From the NCBI RefSeq assembly GCF_014127285.1, contig NZ_CP059901.1, positions 2,790,001 to 2,854,000 on the forward strand: 64,000 nt of DNA, read 5' to 3'. This DNA comes from Mumia sp. ZJ1417. Lineage in GTDB: Bacteria > Actinomycetota > Actinomycetes > Propionibacteriales > Nocardioidaceae. Positions within the stretch are counted from its first letter, which is position 1. The number at the start of each line of letters is the position of its first letter. Of this stretch, positions 16,533 through 27,716 are shown piece by piece. Below the pieces are notes generated by a model that was given only the letters and a program-made list of their open reading frames with translations, did not search any database and was not told where the DNA came from. A program made the translations under genes and the position numbers.

Positions 16533-19500
16533 CCCGGCGATCCACGGCCTGGCGCCGTCGCACGCGCACGGCGGCTGCCGCTCTCGCGGTCGTCGCGCTG
16601 ACCCTCGGGCTGACCAGCGCGTCGAGCGCGACCGACCGCACACCCAGCTCACCCGCCTGGGACGACGCCACCGGTCGTCTCGACCCGGCGGCGTTCGCCG
16701 ACCCGCCGTCCACGAGTCGGCCGCACGCGTTCTGGTTCTGGAACGGCAAGCTGACCGAGGCCGAGCTCGAGCGCCAGCTCGACGAGATGCAGGACAACGG
16801 CGTGGAGGAGTTCTTCATCCACCCGCGCCAGGGCCTCGGCGGCGAGTTCGGCAAGACCGAGAACACGTACTACCTGTCGACCGACTACTTCGACACGGTC
16901 GGCTTCGTCCTCAAGGAGGCCCGCAGCCGCAAGATGAAGGCGTGGTTGTACGACGACCTCAACTGGCCGAGCGGGTTCGCCGGCGGCCGTACGGTCCGCG
17001 GCGGCGACGTGGACGGACGCACGATCGAGGCCGATCCGTCGTACGTCCCGTGGTATCTCTCCCCCAGCGCCACCGAGGTGGCCGGTGGGACGACGTACGA
17101 CGCTGAGGTTCCCGGCCGCAGCGACGGGTCCGACACCCCGCAGCCGGAGCTGGTGGCCACCCTGGCGGCACGCAAGTCCGGCGACGGGGCGTGCGCGACG
17201 AACGGTGAGGCGCGCGGCGTCCGCCTCGACGGCGCGTCCACCATCGAGCTGACCGACCAGATCAAGGACGGCCGTCTGACGTGGAAGGCGCCTGCCGGCG
17301 ACTGGTGCGTCGTGCACCTCGTCCAGCGGCCGCTGGAGAACTACCACCCCGACCTCGAGCCGGACGAGCCGTACGTCGACATGCTCAACCCGGACGTGAC
17401 CGAGAAGTTCATCGACATCACGCACGAGACGTACTACGAGCGCTTCGGCCGCCACTTCGGGTCGACGATCCCGGGCATCTTCAACGACGAGCCGGGCTTC
17501 TACAACAACTTCCCGGACAACCGCGGCGGGCTCGACTCACGCGGCTCGATCCCGTGGACGCCGGGGTTCCGGGCGTACCTCGCGGACAACGCGGGCTACG
17601 ACCTGACACAGGATCTGCTCGGGATCTGGTACGACGTCGGCGCGACCACGACCAAGGCCCGCGTCGACTACTACGACGCTCTCTCCGACCGCTACAACGA
17701 GGCGCACACCAAGCCCCTCGCCGACTGGGCGGCCGAGCACGACATCGCACTGATCTCCAACCCGCTCGTGGAGGAGGACCTCGGTAGCCACAAGCTGATC
17801 GAGGGCGGGAGCTGGTTCGAGATGAGCCGGCACTACCAGCTGCCGGGCATGGACCTGATCAGCGGGCTCAACACCTCGGCGATCACGCCGAAGCTGAACT
17901 CCTCGGTCGCCCACCTGTTCGACCGCAAGCGCAACCTCGCGGAGACGTTCGGCGCGTTCGGCTGGGACCTCACGATGGAGGAGATGAAGCGGACCGTCGC
18001 ATGGGAGGCCGCAGGTGGCGTGGACCTCATCGACAACCACGCGTTCTACTACTCGACCGACGGCGAGCGCGCGGCGGAGTCCCCGCCGAGCCAGTTCTTC
18101 CAGAACACGTTCTGGCCCCGTTTCTCCCAGTACGCCGAGATGGTGGGCCGGCTCACCGAGCCCGCACGCGGCGCGACGGCCATGAACCCGGTCGGCGTGC
18201 TTTATCCGAGCTCGTCGATCATGGCGACGGGGACGCCGTGGGACGTCCGCGGGTTCGCGGGCAATGGTCCCGACCTTGGGCCGGTCGACGACTCGTGGAC
18301 GGGCACGTCGAACGACCTGCTGCGCGCGCAGCTGGACTTCGACTACCTCGACGAGCTGGCGCTGGCCGGCGACGAGGACCTGGGTGTGGACGTGAAGGTA
18401 CGCGACGGCGAGCTGGCACTGCACAAGCAGCGCTGGCAGGCGGTGGTCCTCCCCCGTACGACCGTGCTGTCGCTCGAGTCCGTACGGACTCTCGAGCGGT
18501 TGGTCGCCGACGGTGGCACCGTGGTCGCCGTCGACGGCCTGGCGACACGCGAGGCGTCCGGCCGTGACGCGGCGCTCCAGCGTCGTCTGACCGCGCTGTT
18601 CGGCACCGATCCGGCAGCGCCGGTCGCCTCGACCAAGAAGCACCGTCGCGGCGGGCTCGCGGCCTACCTGCCCGACCGCAGCACACTTGCCGAGGTCGTC
18701 AGCGCACGGGTGACACCGGGCGTCACGCTCGACGCCGCACCGGACCTGCGTGTGCGGCATGTGAAGCGCAAGGCCGACGACGCGTTCCTCGTGGTGAACC
18801 TGTCCGGGGACGAGGTCCGGACGACGGCACGATTCGACGTCGCCGGCACGCCCGAGAACTGGGACCCCGAGACCGGGGAGACCCAGGTCGCGCCGGTGTT
18901 CCGTCGCGACGGCGACCAGACGGTCGTCCCGCTGACGATGGAGCCGTACGAGGCACGGTGGGTCACCTTCCGACCCGGGGCGCACCCGAAGGGGAAGGTC
19001 GCGCACCTCACGGCGACCAACGCCCAGGCGGAGGACGTCACGTTCACCAAGGGCACCCTGCGGACGACGCTGGTGGCCGACCGGCCGGGCGAGGTCTATG
19101 CCCGCAGCGAGTACCGCGGGCGCGAGTACGGGGCGGTGACGACGGTCGACGACCCGCTGGAGGCGCTGTCCCTCGGCGGTGACTGGCAGTTCCGGTTCGA
19201 CCAGGACGGCGCGCAGTCGGTGACGCGTCCGCTCGGGTCCTGGACGGACCTGGACCGCGACTACTCGGGATCGGGCACCTACACCAAGACGTTCACGATC
19301 CCTGACGGGTTCCGCGCGGACGACCGGCGGCTGCAGCTCGACCTGGGTCGCGTGCGCGAGCTGGCCGAGGTGACGGTCAACGGCCGTACGGCGGGTTCGG
19401 TCGACTGGTCGCCGTACACCGTCGACGTCACCGACCTGCTGCGCGACGGCAAGAACGTGATCGAGGTGCGCGTCACCAACGCGTCAGCCAACGCGGTCGA

Positions 19501-20317
19501 CGGGAGTGCTGCGCCGTCCGGCCTGCTCGGACCCGTGGCGCTGCGCCCGCAGAAGGTCGTCGACCTCGCCCTCACCCAGGGCACTCAGGTGACGTCGCTC
19601 GACCTCGCTGTCGAGCCTGGCTCGGCATCGGTCATTCCCGGCCGGCCGGCCCGGTTCACCGCGACAGTGAGCGGGATCGCCCCCGACGACCTGACCGCGA
19701 CGCTGAGCACCGCCGTTCCGGAGGGGTGGACCGTCGACCCCGCGACCGTCGAGATCACCGAGCCGTCGTCCGGCACGCAGGTCCGCACCAGCGTGGACGT
19801 GCTCGTCACGCCTCCGTCCGACGCGGACGAAGGCACGGTGCCAGTGACGCTCACGCTGGCGGGTCCGGACGGACGCACCGTCGCACGCACCGTCCACGTC
19901 ACGGTCGTGCACTCCTTCGCCGCGTGGGAGTTCGAGATCGACGGCGAGACGGAGGGCTGGTCCGCGGCGAACCAGATCGAGGGGCTGGCGGCGTCCGGTG
20001 GCGCGCTCCGGTTCTCGTCGACCGGCGGCGACCCGTTCCTCGTGGGACCGCAGGTGTCAGTCCCGCTGGCCGACGGTGCCGTGGTCGAGGTCGAAATGTC
20101 GTCGACTGCCGGGGGCGGCGGACAGCTGTTCTGGGCGACGACCGACGGCGGCTTCGCCGAGTCGCGCAGTGGACGGTTCTCCGTCGAGTCGGGCGGGACG
20201 AGGACCTACCGGATCGTCATCCCGCGTCAGGACGCCTCGCTGACGCAGCTGCGACTCGATCCGCTCACCGGCACCGGTGACCTCGTGGTCGACGCGATCA
20301 GGGTCCTCCCGAGCTGA
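16529..20317 (+). CDS. Secreted GH106-like alpha-L-rhamnosidase, multidomain
   Basis: The start is ATG 16529 in an ATGA overlap. The 1262-residue product has a signal peptide (about residues 1-35), then a GH106-type catalytic region. This opens with RPHAFWFWNGKLTEAELERQ and includes FFIHPRQGL, YDDLNWPSGFAGG and GIFNDEPGF, the last holding acidic catalytic candidates. A GH2-like sugar-binding beta-sandwich starts near residue 880 (LGGDWQFRF), and an NPCBM-associated NEW3-like domain covers about 1025-1130. A C-terminal beta-rich domain with carbohydrate-binding character runs to the end. Paired with GH78, it suggests breakdown of rhamnose-rich pectin or rhamnosides. Family placement is from motifs only. 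Confidence 0.82.
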   Translation: MTRRSTAWRRRTRTAAAALAVVALTLGLTSASSATDRTPSSPAWDDATGRLDPAAFADPPSTSRPHAFWFWNGKLTEAELERQLDEMQDNGVEEFFIHPRQGLGGEFGKTENTYYLSTDYFDTVGFVLKEARSRKMKAWLYDDLNWPSGFAGGRTVRGGDVDGRTIEADPSYVPWYLSPSATEVAGGTTYDAEVPGRSDGSDTPQPELVATLAARKSGDGACATNGEARGVRLDGASTIELTDQIKDGRLTWKAPAGDWCVVHLVQRPLENYHPDLEPDEPYVDMLNPDVTEKFIDITHETYYERFGRHFGSTIPGIFNDEPGFYNNFPDNRGGLDSRGSIPWTPGFRAYLADNAGYDLTQDLLGIWYDVGATTTKARVDYYDALSDRYNEAHTKPLADWAAEHDIALISNPLVEEDLGSHKLIEGGSWFEMSRHYQLPGMDLISGLNTSAITPKLNSSVAHLFDRKRNLAETFGAFGWDLTMEEMKRTVAWEAAGGVDLIDNHAFYYSTDGERAAESPPSQFFQNTFWPRFSQYAEMVGRLTEPARGATAMNPVGVLYPSSSIMATGTPWDVRGFAGNGPDLGPVDDSWTGTSNDLLRAQLDFDYLDELALAGDEDLGVDVKVRDGELALHKQRWQAVVLPRTTVLSLESVRTLERLVADGGTVVAVDGLATREASGRDAALQRRLTALFGTDPAAPVASTKKHRRGGLAAYLPDRSTLAEVVSARVTPGVTLDAAPDLRVRHVKRKADDAFLVVNLSGDEVRTTARFDVAGTPENWDPETGETQVAPVFRRDGDQTVVPLTMEPYEARWVTFRPGAHPKGKVAHLTATNAQAEDVTFTKGTLRTTLVADRPGEVYARSEYRGREYGAVTTVDDPLEALSLGGDWQFRFDQDGAQSVTRPLGSWTDLDRDYSGSGTYTKTFTIPDGFRADDRRLQLDLGRVRELAEVTVNGRTAGSVDWSPYTVDVTDLLRDGKNVIEVRVTNASANAVDGSAAPSGLLGPVALRPQKVVDLALTQGTQVTSLDLAVEPGSASVIPGRPARFTATVSGIAPDDLTATLSTAVPEGWTVDPATVEITEPSSGTQVRTSVDVLVTPPSDADEGTVPVTLTLAGPDGRTVARTVHVTVVHSFAAWEFEIDGETEGWSAANQIEGLAASGGALRFSSTGGDPFLVGPQVSVPLADGAVVEVEMSSTAGGGGQLFWATTDGGFAESRSGRFSVESGGTRTYRIVIPRQDASLTQLRLDPLTGTGDLVVDAIRVLPS

Positions 20318-20333
20318 CCCAGGGCGAGGCAGG

Positions 20334-20380
20334 AACGACGGTGCCTCCCGACCGATGTCTGGTCGGGAGGCACCGTCGTT
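20334..20380. terminator. Perfect 20-bp stem bidirectional terminator
   Basis: The arms at 20334-20353 and 20361-20380 are perfectly complementary over 20 bp around a 7-nt loop, GATGTCT. AA leads and TT ends the structure. It sits between the convergent GH106 and EttA genes and should terminate both. Confidence 0.85.
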
Positions 20381-20393
20381 TCTGAACCGTCCG

Positions 20394-22076
<1,683 letters not shown>

Positions 22077-22159
22077 GGTGGGTCAAGCCTAGGCGCTCGA
22101 CCACAGCATGCGTGAATCGGACGCCCTGACCGCCCCCGGACCGCCCCCGACCGCCCGCC

Positions 22160-22630
22160 TCAGACCGCGACGGGCTCCGCACGCGCTCCGGGTGCCGGGG
22201 CGGTGTGGCTGCTCTCGAACTCCGCGACCGCCTCACCGTCTGATGACGCCTGCTCCTGCACTGCTGCCGGCTCGTTGCGCGTGAACGTCGACGTGCCGCG
22301 GTTGAGGTCGTGGCACACCGCGGTGGCCTCGAGGACATCTCGCTGATGCTGCTCGCGGGTGTCCTTGTCCTCCCAGGTGTGGCTGCGCAGGCGTCCGATC
22401 ACCACGACCGGATCGCCGGTCTTGAGGGAGGCGGCGACGTTCTGCGCGAGCGTGCGGCTGGCCTTGACGGTGATCCAGACCGTCTCCAGGTCACGCCAGC
22501 GGCCCTGCTGGCGGTCGAAGAAGCGCGGGGTGGAACCGACCCTGAACATCGCCCACCCGAAGCCCTTGCTCTCCCGGTAGTCGACCGGGGTGCCGAGGTT
22601 GCCGTACACGGTCATCTGGTTGTCGCTCAT
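22160..22630 (-). CDS. ssb: Single-stranded DNA-binding protein
   Basis: The start was set at ATG 22630 with AGGAGAA upstream, which gives 156 residues. The OB-fold begins MSDNQMTVYGNLGTPVDYR. It contains FRVGSTPRFFD, the conserved Ser/Thr-W region (TVWITVKASRTLAQNV) and GDPVVVIGRLRSHTW. The C-terminal part is short and lacks the acidic DDDIPF-type tail seen in the main replicative SSB. It is therefore more likely a paralogue, such as a competence or repair SSB, than the essential copy next to rpsF. Confidence 0.87.
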   Translation of the reverse strand: MSDNQMTVYGNLGTPVDYRESKGFGWAMFRVGSTPRFFDRQQGRWRDLETVWITVKASRTLAQNVAASLKTGDPVVVIGRLRSHTWEDKDTREQHQRDVLEATAVCHDLNRGTSTFTRNEPAAVQEQASSDGEAVAEFESSHTAPAPGARAEPVAV

Positions 22631-22691
22631 GACTTCTCCTGCTCGTCGGGGACACACACAGCGTGGGTCCCCAAGAGCCCTGTACGCACGA

Positions 22692-22720
22692 CGTCCGGCC
22701 GCCCTGGGGACGGCCGGACG
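22692..22720. terminator. Terminator after the GTPase operon
   Basis: CGTCCGGCCG (22692-22701) and CGGCCGGACG (22711-22720) form a perfect 10-bp stem with a 9-nt loop, just beyond the stop of the leftward GTPase gene at 22743 and before ssb. Confidence 0.7.
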
Positions 22721-22742
22721 CTGTGGACGTACGAGGAGAAGG

Positions 22743-24368
22743 TCAGACGTTGCGGCCGAGCGCGGCAGCGATGCCGCGACGAGCCTGCTCGTACGCGGCG
22801 AGCTCGTGATCGACAGGCGCGAGCACCCGCTCACGCGTCACCTCGGCGATCGTCGCGCGCAGCCGGTCTTCGGCGCCATGGGCGCGTCGCGAAGCCGACG
22901 ACTTCGCGGCGACCGTGGTCACCAGCGCCAAGAGCAGTCCGACGACGAGGCCGCCTCCGGCCAGGTAGGCAGGTAGCCACACCCCTGCCACCGTCGGCGC
23001 GGACGCCGAACCGGTCAGCTCGGCACCGGTGAGCGCGAGCATCCAGAGGAGGCCGGCGATCATGACGGCGAGCGCGGCCCACTGCACCAGCTTGACGAAC
23101 GACCACCACGTCGGCGTCTTGTCGATGCCCAGCCCCGTACGGGCGATCGCGTCGTCCAGGACATCGGCGAGGTCGCGGTTGGGGACGACGACGGCACGGC
23201 GCATCGACTGCACCCACGACGGCGTGAGCCCGATCGCAGCCTTCTCGGCGACGTCGCGCACAGCGACGTCGACGGCCGGGCGCTGGACCCGCGCGGAGAC
23301 GCCCTCGGCACCGAGGGCGTGCAACGCGGAACCGGGCCCGGACGACGTGCTCTTGGAGCGGCCGATCATGCGCAGCGGCGGCCAGGTGGTCGCCGAGACC
23401 GCGCGCGACACGAGCGACTTCTCGGCGGCGTCAGCGACCGCCGAGACGCCCGCCGCGTCGGCGAGGGTGTCCGCGAGCTGCGCACGGTCGGAGTCGGTCA
23501 GACCGAGCGCCGGCGCGTCGCCGCTGATCTGCTCGAACGCCTTGGCGAGGTGCTCGACATCGGCGCCCGTACGAAGGCCAGCAGCCTGCTTGTCGCGGAT
23601 CCTGCGCACCAGCGCGCGCTTGAAGTCGTCGACGCCGTCGCCGCGCAGGGCAGACACGGCGATGACCGGGACTCCCGCCAGACCGTCCTCGGCGAGGAGT
23701 CGGCGGACGTCCTGGAGGGTGCCGTCCCACTGCTCCGGCGGGAGCTTGTCGATCTGGTTGAGGACGACCATCGTCACCTCGGCGTGCCGAGCGAGCGGGC
23801 GCAGGTAGCGCTCGTGGATGGCGGCGTCGGCGTACTTCTGCGGGTCGAGGACCCACACCAGCACGTCGGCGTACTTCACAAGGCGGTCGACCTCGAGGTG
23901 GTGCGCCACCTCGGTCGAGTCGTGGTCAGGGAGGTCCAGGAGGACGAGCCCGTCGAGGTTCGTGTCTTCTGGGACGAGGCCGAGCGGGCTGCCGAGCGAC
24001 ATCTGCTGGCGCTCGGGGATGCCGATCCACTCGAGCAGAGCACGGCCGCCGTCGTTGCCCCAGGCGACCGCCATCGCCCACGACGTCGTCGGACGGCGGA
24101 CGCCGACCGCAGAGAGCTCGACGCCGGCGACGGCGTTGAACAGCGACGACTTGCCGGAGCCGGTCGCTCCAGCGAGGGCGACGACCGTACGGTCGCTGGC
24201 GAGGCGGAGGCGTGCGCTGGCGCGCTGGACGACCGCTGCCCCCTCCGCCACGAGTGCGGGGTCGAGGCGGCCTGCAGATGCTTCCACGGCGCGGGCGAGC
24301 CCGTCGACGCGTGCGGCGACGTCACCGCCGGTCGTGCTGAACAGCGGTGCGGGAGGGGTGTCAGTCAC
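22743..24368 (-). CDS. Membrane-associated dynamin-like/YfjP-type GTPase
   Basis: A 541-residue GTPase that starts at GTG 24368, one base after the upstream GTPase gene. Motifs are G1 GATGSGKSS (about 68-76), G2-region Thr in RRPTTSW, G3 DLPDHDS and G4 NQIDK. Two adjacent transmembrane helices lie near residues 440-462 and 475-500, before a charged C-terminal tail. In Streptomyces a coupled pair of dynamin-like proteins, DynA/DynB, remodels sporulation septa. The tandem arrangement here is comparable, but equivalence is inference. Confidence 0.82.
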   Translation of the reverse strand: MTDTPPAPLFSTTGGDVAARVDGLARAVEASAGRLDPALVAEGAAVVQRASARLRLASDRTVVALAGATGSGKSSLFNAVAGVELSAVGVRRPTTSWAMAVAWGNDGGRALLEWIGIPERQQMSLGSPLGLVPEDTNLDGLVLLDLPDHDSTEVAHHLEVDRLVKYADVLVWVLDPQKYADAAIHERYLRPLARHAEVTMVVLNQIDKLPPEQWDGTLQDVRRLLAEDGLAGVPVIAVSALRGDGVDDFKRALVRRIRDKQAAGLRTGADVEHLAKAFEQISGDAPALGLTDSDRAQLADTLADAAGVSAVADAAEKSLVSRAVSATTWPPLRMIGRSKSTSSGPGSALHALGAEGVSARVQRPAVDVAVRDVAEKAAIGLTPSWVQSMRRAVVVPNRDLADVLDDAIARTGLGIDKTPTWWSFVKLVQWAALAVMIAGLLWMLALTGAELTGSASAPTVAGVWLPAYLAGGGLVVGLLLALVTTVAAKSSASRRAHGAEDRLRATIAEVTRERVLAPVDHELAAYEQARRGIAAALGRNV

Positions 24369-24369
24369 G

Positions 24370-26115
24370 TCAGTCCCAGTCCTCGGGGATCAGGTCGGTG
24401 TGCCGCGCGTCCTCTGCTGCGCGTGCAGCGGCTCGAATGCTATCGGCTGCAGCGGGTGCAGCGGCAGTGCGTGCGATCACGTCATAGAACCGCTGCCGCT
24501 CATCACGCAGGACGGCGCCCGCCCGGCGGAGAAGGTCCTCCTTGGCGAGCTCGACGAGACGCCGCGCTGTCGCGTCTCCGAACACGTCGAAGAGCAGCTC
24601 GCGGGCTATCGCAGCACCGGTGTTCGCCTCGTCCTCGCGGGGGGCGAGCTCGTTGACGACGCAGATGCCGAGGGTCACCGCGGACCCTGCCGTACCCAGC
24701 GCGAGGAACCGCGCGGTCATGCGGCGCTCGCCGCCCTCGGCGCGCACGATCTCGGTGCACGCCTCGATCCAGTCGGAGGAGATCCGCTCGGCTCGCGAGC
24801 GCAGGGTGCGGGTCGCACGGTCGAGCTCGCGGCCCGGCCCCTCGATCAGGCCGGAGCCCGCAGGGTTCTGCTCCCATGCCTGGTACGCCCCGTGGGCGCC
24901 GGCCTCAGCCTGCTCCAGGAGGAGGAGCTCGACGTTGTGCGCGAGGCTCTCGTGGACCTCGGCGACACGCGCGCGACGGCCGCGGACGCTATCCACGATG
25001 CGGTCACGGATCCGGCCGATGCGGTCGTCGGCGCCGCGCAGGAGGTCGCCCGACCCCGCGAAGTCGCGCCAACGCGCGGTCAGCTCGCCATGCATGAGCG
25101 TCCCGTCGGAGACGGCCTTGGCGAACGCCGCCTCGGCGCCGGTGTAGGCACGGTCGACGTCCTCGACCAGCGCGCTCAGCACCGCCCCCTGGTCGGCCAC
25201 GGCGTCGGCGACGTCGAACGCACCGAACACGATCTTGCGCACCGCGCCGTCGAGGGTCTGGGTGACGATCGCGGAGCGGACCTCCGGGTCGGCAGCGAGG
25301 TCGTGGAGCCAGTTGAGGATCGGTGCGACCGAGCTCGGGGGCAGCAGCCCGTCATCGTCGACCTCGGTCTCGAGCACCGTGAACAGAGGCGAGTCCTTGA
25401 GGCCGCGCGCAGTCAGCATGCGTGCGAGGTGGCCGCGGACCTCGCCCATCGATGTGTCCGGCGTGCGGTCGAGGACGATGGCCACAGCCGCACTGCGGTC
25501 GGCCGCCTCACGCAGGTAGTCCCACGGGACCTGGTCGGCATAACGGGCGGCCGACGTCACGAACAGCCAGAGGTCGGCCGCCGCGAGCAGCTCGGTGGCG
25601 AGGCGGCGGTTCTCGGTCTCGATCGAGTCGACGTCGGGCGCGTCGAGGAGCGCGAGACCCTTGGGCACCGTGTGCGCGGCCACGAGCGTCAGCGAGCGGG
25701 TGTCATGGGACTGGGTCGTGGCGCGGGCCAGGTCGGGCAAGATCCGGTCGGGCTGGAACCAGTCGGCGTCAGCCGGATTGTGCACCAGCACGGCCGAGCG
25801 CGTGGTCGGCCGCAGGACGCCCGACTCGGTGACCCGACGGCCGATCAGCGAGTTGACCAGGGTCGACTTGCCGGCGCCGGTGGAGCCGCCGACGACCGTC
25901 AGGAGAGGGGCGTCGAGCTGCACCAGGCGCGGCAGCACGTAGTCGTCGAGCTGTGTCAGCAGCGCCCGCTGAGCCTCACGTCCGTCCGAAGCCCCGGGGA
26001 TGTCCAGCCCGAGGGCAGCACCGCTCAGCTCGGTGCGCAGCTTGAGCAGCGCAGCGAGCAGAGTCGCAGTGGAGCCATCCGTCGACACTCGAACCTCCGG
26101 AGAAGGGGGGGACAT
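24370..26115 (-). CDS. Dynamin-like GTPase, first of a coupled pair
   Basis: A 581-residue GTPase with P-loop GGSTGAGKSTLVNSL (about 75-89), switch Thr in RPTTRSAVLVHNP, and a G3-type DAPDVDS. The G4 motif is degenerate (IVLDRTPD). A long helical stalk follows, with one possible membrane-interacting segment near residue 470 (ALGTAGSAVTLGICVV). It precedes the second GTPase by one base, and gene order from PrsW through both GTPases suggests one transcript. The two products probably assemble together at the membrane. Confidence 0.82.
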   Translation of the reverse strand: MSPPSPEVRVSTDGSTATLLAALLKLRTELSGAALGLDIPGASDGREAQRALLTQLDDYVLPRLVQLDAPLLTVVGGSTGAGKSTLVNSLIGRRVTESGVLRPTTRSAVLVHNPADADWFQPDRILPDLARATTQSHDTRSLTLVAAHTVPKGLALLDAPDVDSIETENRRLATELLAAADLWLFVTSAARYADQVPWDYLREAADRSAAVAIVLDRTPDTSMGEVRGHLARMLTARGLKDSPLFTVLETEVDDDGLLPPSSVAPILNWLHDLAADPEVRSAIVTQTLDGAVRKIVFGAFDVADAVADQGAVLSALVEDVDRAYTGAEAAFAKAVSDGTLMHGELTARWRDFAGSGDLLRGADDRIGRIRDRIVDSVRGRRARVAEVHESLAHNVELLLLEQAEAGAHGAYQAWEQNPAGSGLIEGPGRELDRATRTLRSRAERISSDWIEACTEIVRAEGGERRMTARFLALGTAGSAVTLGICVVNELAPREDEANTGAAIARELLFDVFGDATARRLVELAKEDLLRRAGAVLRDERQRFYDVIARTAAAPAAADSIRAAARAAEDARHTDLIPEDWD

Positions 26116-26193
26116 GCCCGACCTCAGAGTAATGGAGAGCGGGGCGGATCACGCACCGGTGACCTCGCGGGATGTCCGAGACAGTGTCGGCGG

Positions 26194-27585
26194 TCACCTG
26201 CGGGGCTGCTGCGGGGGCCGACCGCCCGGGGGGTGCTGCCCTGGCGCGTTCGGTGGAATGTCGGGGCTGGACGGGGTGACAGGAGGGGCGGCGTAGGGCG
26301 CGCGGGGGCCGTACGGGGTGTTCATCGGGTATGACGACGGCGGCGGGACGGCTCCGTACGGAGGGTTGCCGTAGGCGCTCGGCCGCGCGTACGAGAAGCG
26401 CAGGGGCGGCGGCAGGACCACGTACGGGCGGAGCACCCGCATCTCCGAGAGGAACGCGTCGACGCGCTGCGGTGCCTGCGGCTTGGGCATCCGGTCCATG
26501 ACGCCGGCATAGAGGTAGGCCATCGTGATGGCGTCGCGCTGATAGCGCTTGGTCGCCTTGGCCGAGATCTCGCCGCCGTGGAGCTTGGCGTGCTTGACGG
26601 CCTTGCGGCGATAGCTGAGCGAGGCGATGTAGGGGATCTCGTCGGCGACCAGCCAGCCGCGCCGGGCGATGTCGGTGAGGGCGCGGACGAGGTAGCGGCC
26701 CTGGTCACGCCGCGCGAGGACGGCGAGGACGATCGTGCCGGCCAGCAGCAGCCCGGTGAATCCGTACGCGAGGAGGAAGCCCGTCCCGCCGAGATAGCTG
26801 ACGCCGCCGTTCCAGATGCCGTGCAGCAGCATGCTCCCGAGGAGCCCTGCAGCCCAGATCAGGCCACGCACCGCCGTGGAGCGCTGACGCACCGACAGTC
26901 CGACGGCGATGCCGAACGCGGCGGTGAACATCGGGTGGGCGAACGGGCTCATGATGCCCCGGAGCACGAACGTCACCGTCGTCGCCGCCGGGCCGTCGAC
27001 GCCCGTCTCGTCGATGCCGCCATAGGCGCCTGCGTAGTAGACGACGTTCTCGACGAAGGCGAAGCCGAGGCCGACCAAACCGGCCAGGACGAGCCCGTCC
27101 ACGAGACCGTCGATGACGCGGCGCATCCGCAGGAACGTGAGAACGAGGAACAGGCACTTCGCCGGCTCCTCGGTGACCGGCGCGATGAACGTCGCGAGCG
27201 CCGAGTCGGACAGGTCGAAGGTGTTCGAGATCAGGATCTGGGCCAGCAGCGCGATCGCGACCGAGACCACGCCGCCCCACACGACGGCAGCGAGCTTGTA
27301 GTGCCACGGCTCCGGTTCGTACCGGTCGAGCCAGAAGAAGCAGCCGAGCATCGCCGGCAGCGGCAGCACTGCGTAGAGGAGGCTCAGACCGCTGCCCGCG
27401 GCGTCCCCGCTGGTGATCGCGAAGAAGCAGACCCCTACGACGCCGATCGCGGCTGTGACGAACATCAGCACCATCAGCAGTGTGTGGCCGCGCTGCCACA
27501 TGGGGTCGCGCAGCCGCGGCAGCGGCCCGGGCGGGACCGGCGCTGACGGAGAGTGCGGCGCGGATGCCGCCCACGGCTGGGACAC
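26194..27585 (-). CDS. PrsW-family intramembrane metalloprotease
   Basis: A 463-residue multi-pass protein that starts at GTG 27585. About eight hydrophobic helices fill residues 30-300. The PrsW motifs are EEPAKC in TM4 (Glu-Glu metal/catalytic pair), HPMFTAAFG and HGIWNG. Family members cleave membrane proteins such as anti-sigma factors. A Pro/Tyr/Gly-rich cytoplasmic tail ends the protein. It lies 78 bp upstream of the GTPase pair on the same strand. The substrate is unknown. Confidence 0.9.
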   Translation of the reverse strand: MSQPWAASAPHSPSAPVPPGPLPRLRDPMWQRGHTLLMVLMFVTAAIGVVGVCFFAITSGDAAGSGLSLLYAVLPLPAMLGCFFWLDRYEPEPWHYKLAAVVWGGVVSVAIALLAQILISNTFDLSDSALATFIAPVTEEPAKCLFLVLTFLRMRRVIDGLVDGLVLAGLVGLGFAFVENVVYYAGAYGGIDETGVDGPAATTVTFVLRGIMSPFAHPMFTAAFGIAVGLSVRQRSTAVRGLIWAAGLLGSMLLHGIWNGGVSYLGGTGFLLAYGFTGLLLAGTIVLAVLARRDQGRYLVRALTDIARRGWLVADEIPYIASLSYRRKAVKHAKLHGGEISAKATKRYQRDAITMAYLYAGVMDRMPKPQAPQRVDAFLSEMRVLRPYVVLPPPLRFSYARPSAYGNPPYGAVPPPSSYPMNTPYGPRAPYAAPPVTPSSPDIPPNAPGQHPPGGRPPQQPRR

Positions 27586-27641
27586 ACGAGAACCCTAGCG
27601 GCGTACGCAGACCAGTCCTGCGCCGCTAGGGTTGCCTGTGG

Positions 27642-27715
27642 GCGCCCGTAGCTCAGTTGGATAGAGCGGCGGCCTTCTAATCCGCGGGTCGGGGGTTCGA
27701 GTCCCTCCGGGCGCG
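27642..27715 (+). tRNA. tRNA-Arg (TCT)
   Basis: Cloverleaf with 7-bp acceptor GCGCCCG/CGGGCGC, D-arm GCTC/GAGC, anticodon loop CTTCTAA (anticodon TCT, reads AGA/AGG) and T-loop GGTTCGAGTCC. The 3' CCA is not encoded. The last anticodon-stem pair (31-39) reads C against T, a mismatch. Confidence 0.93.
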
Positions 27716-27716
27716 C

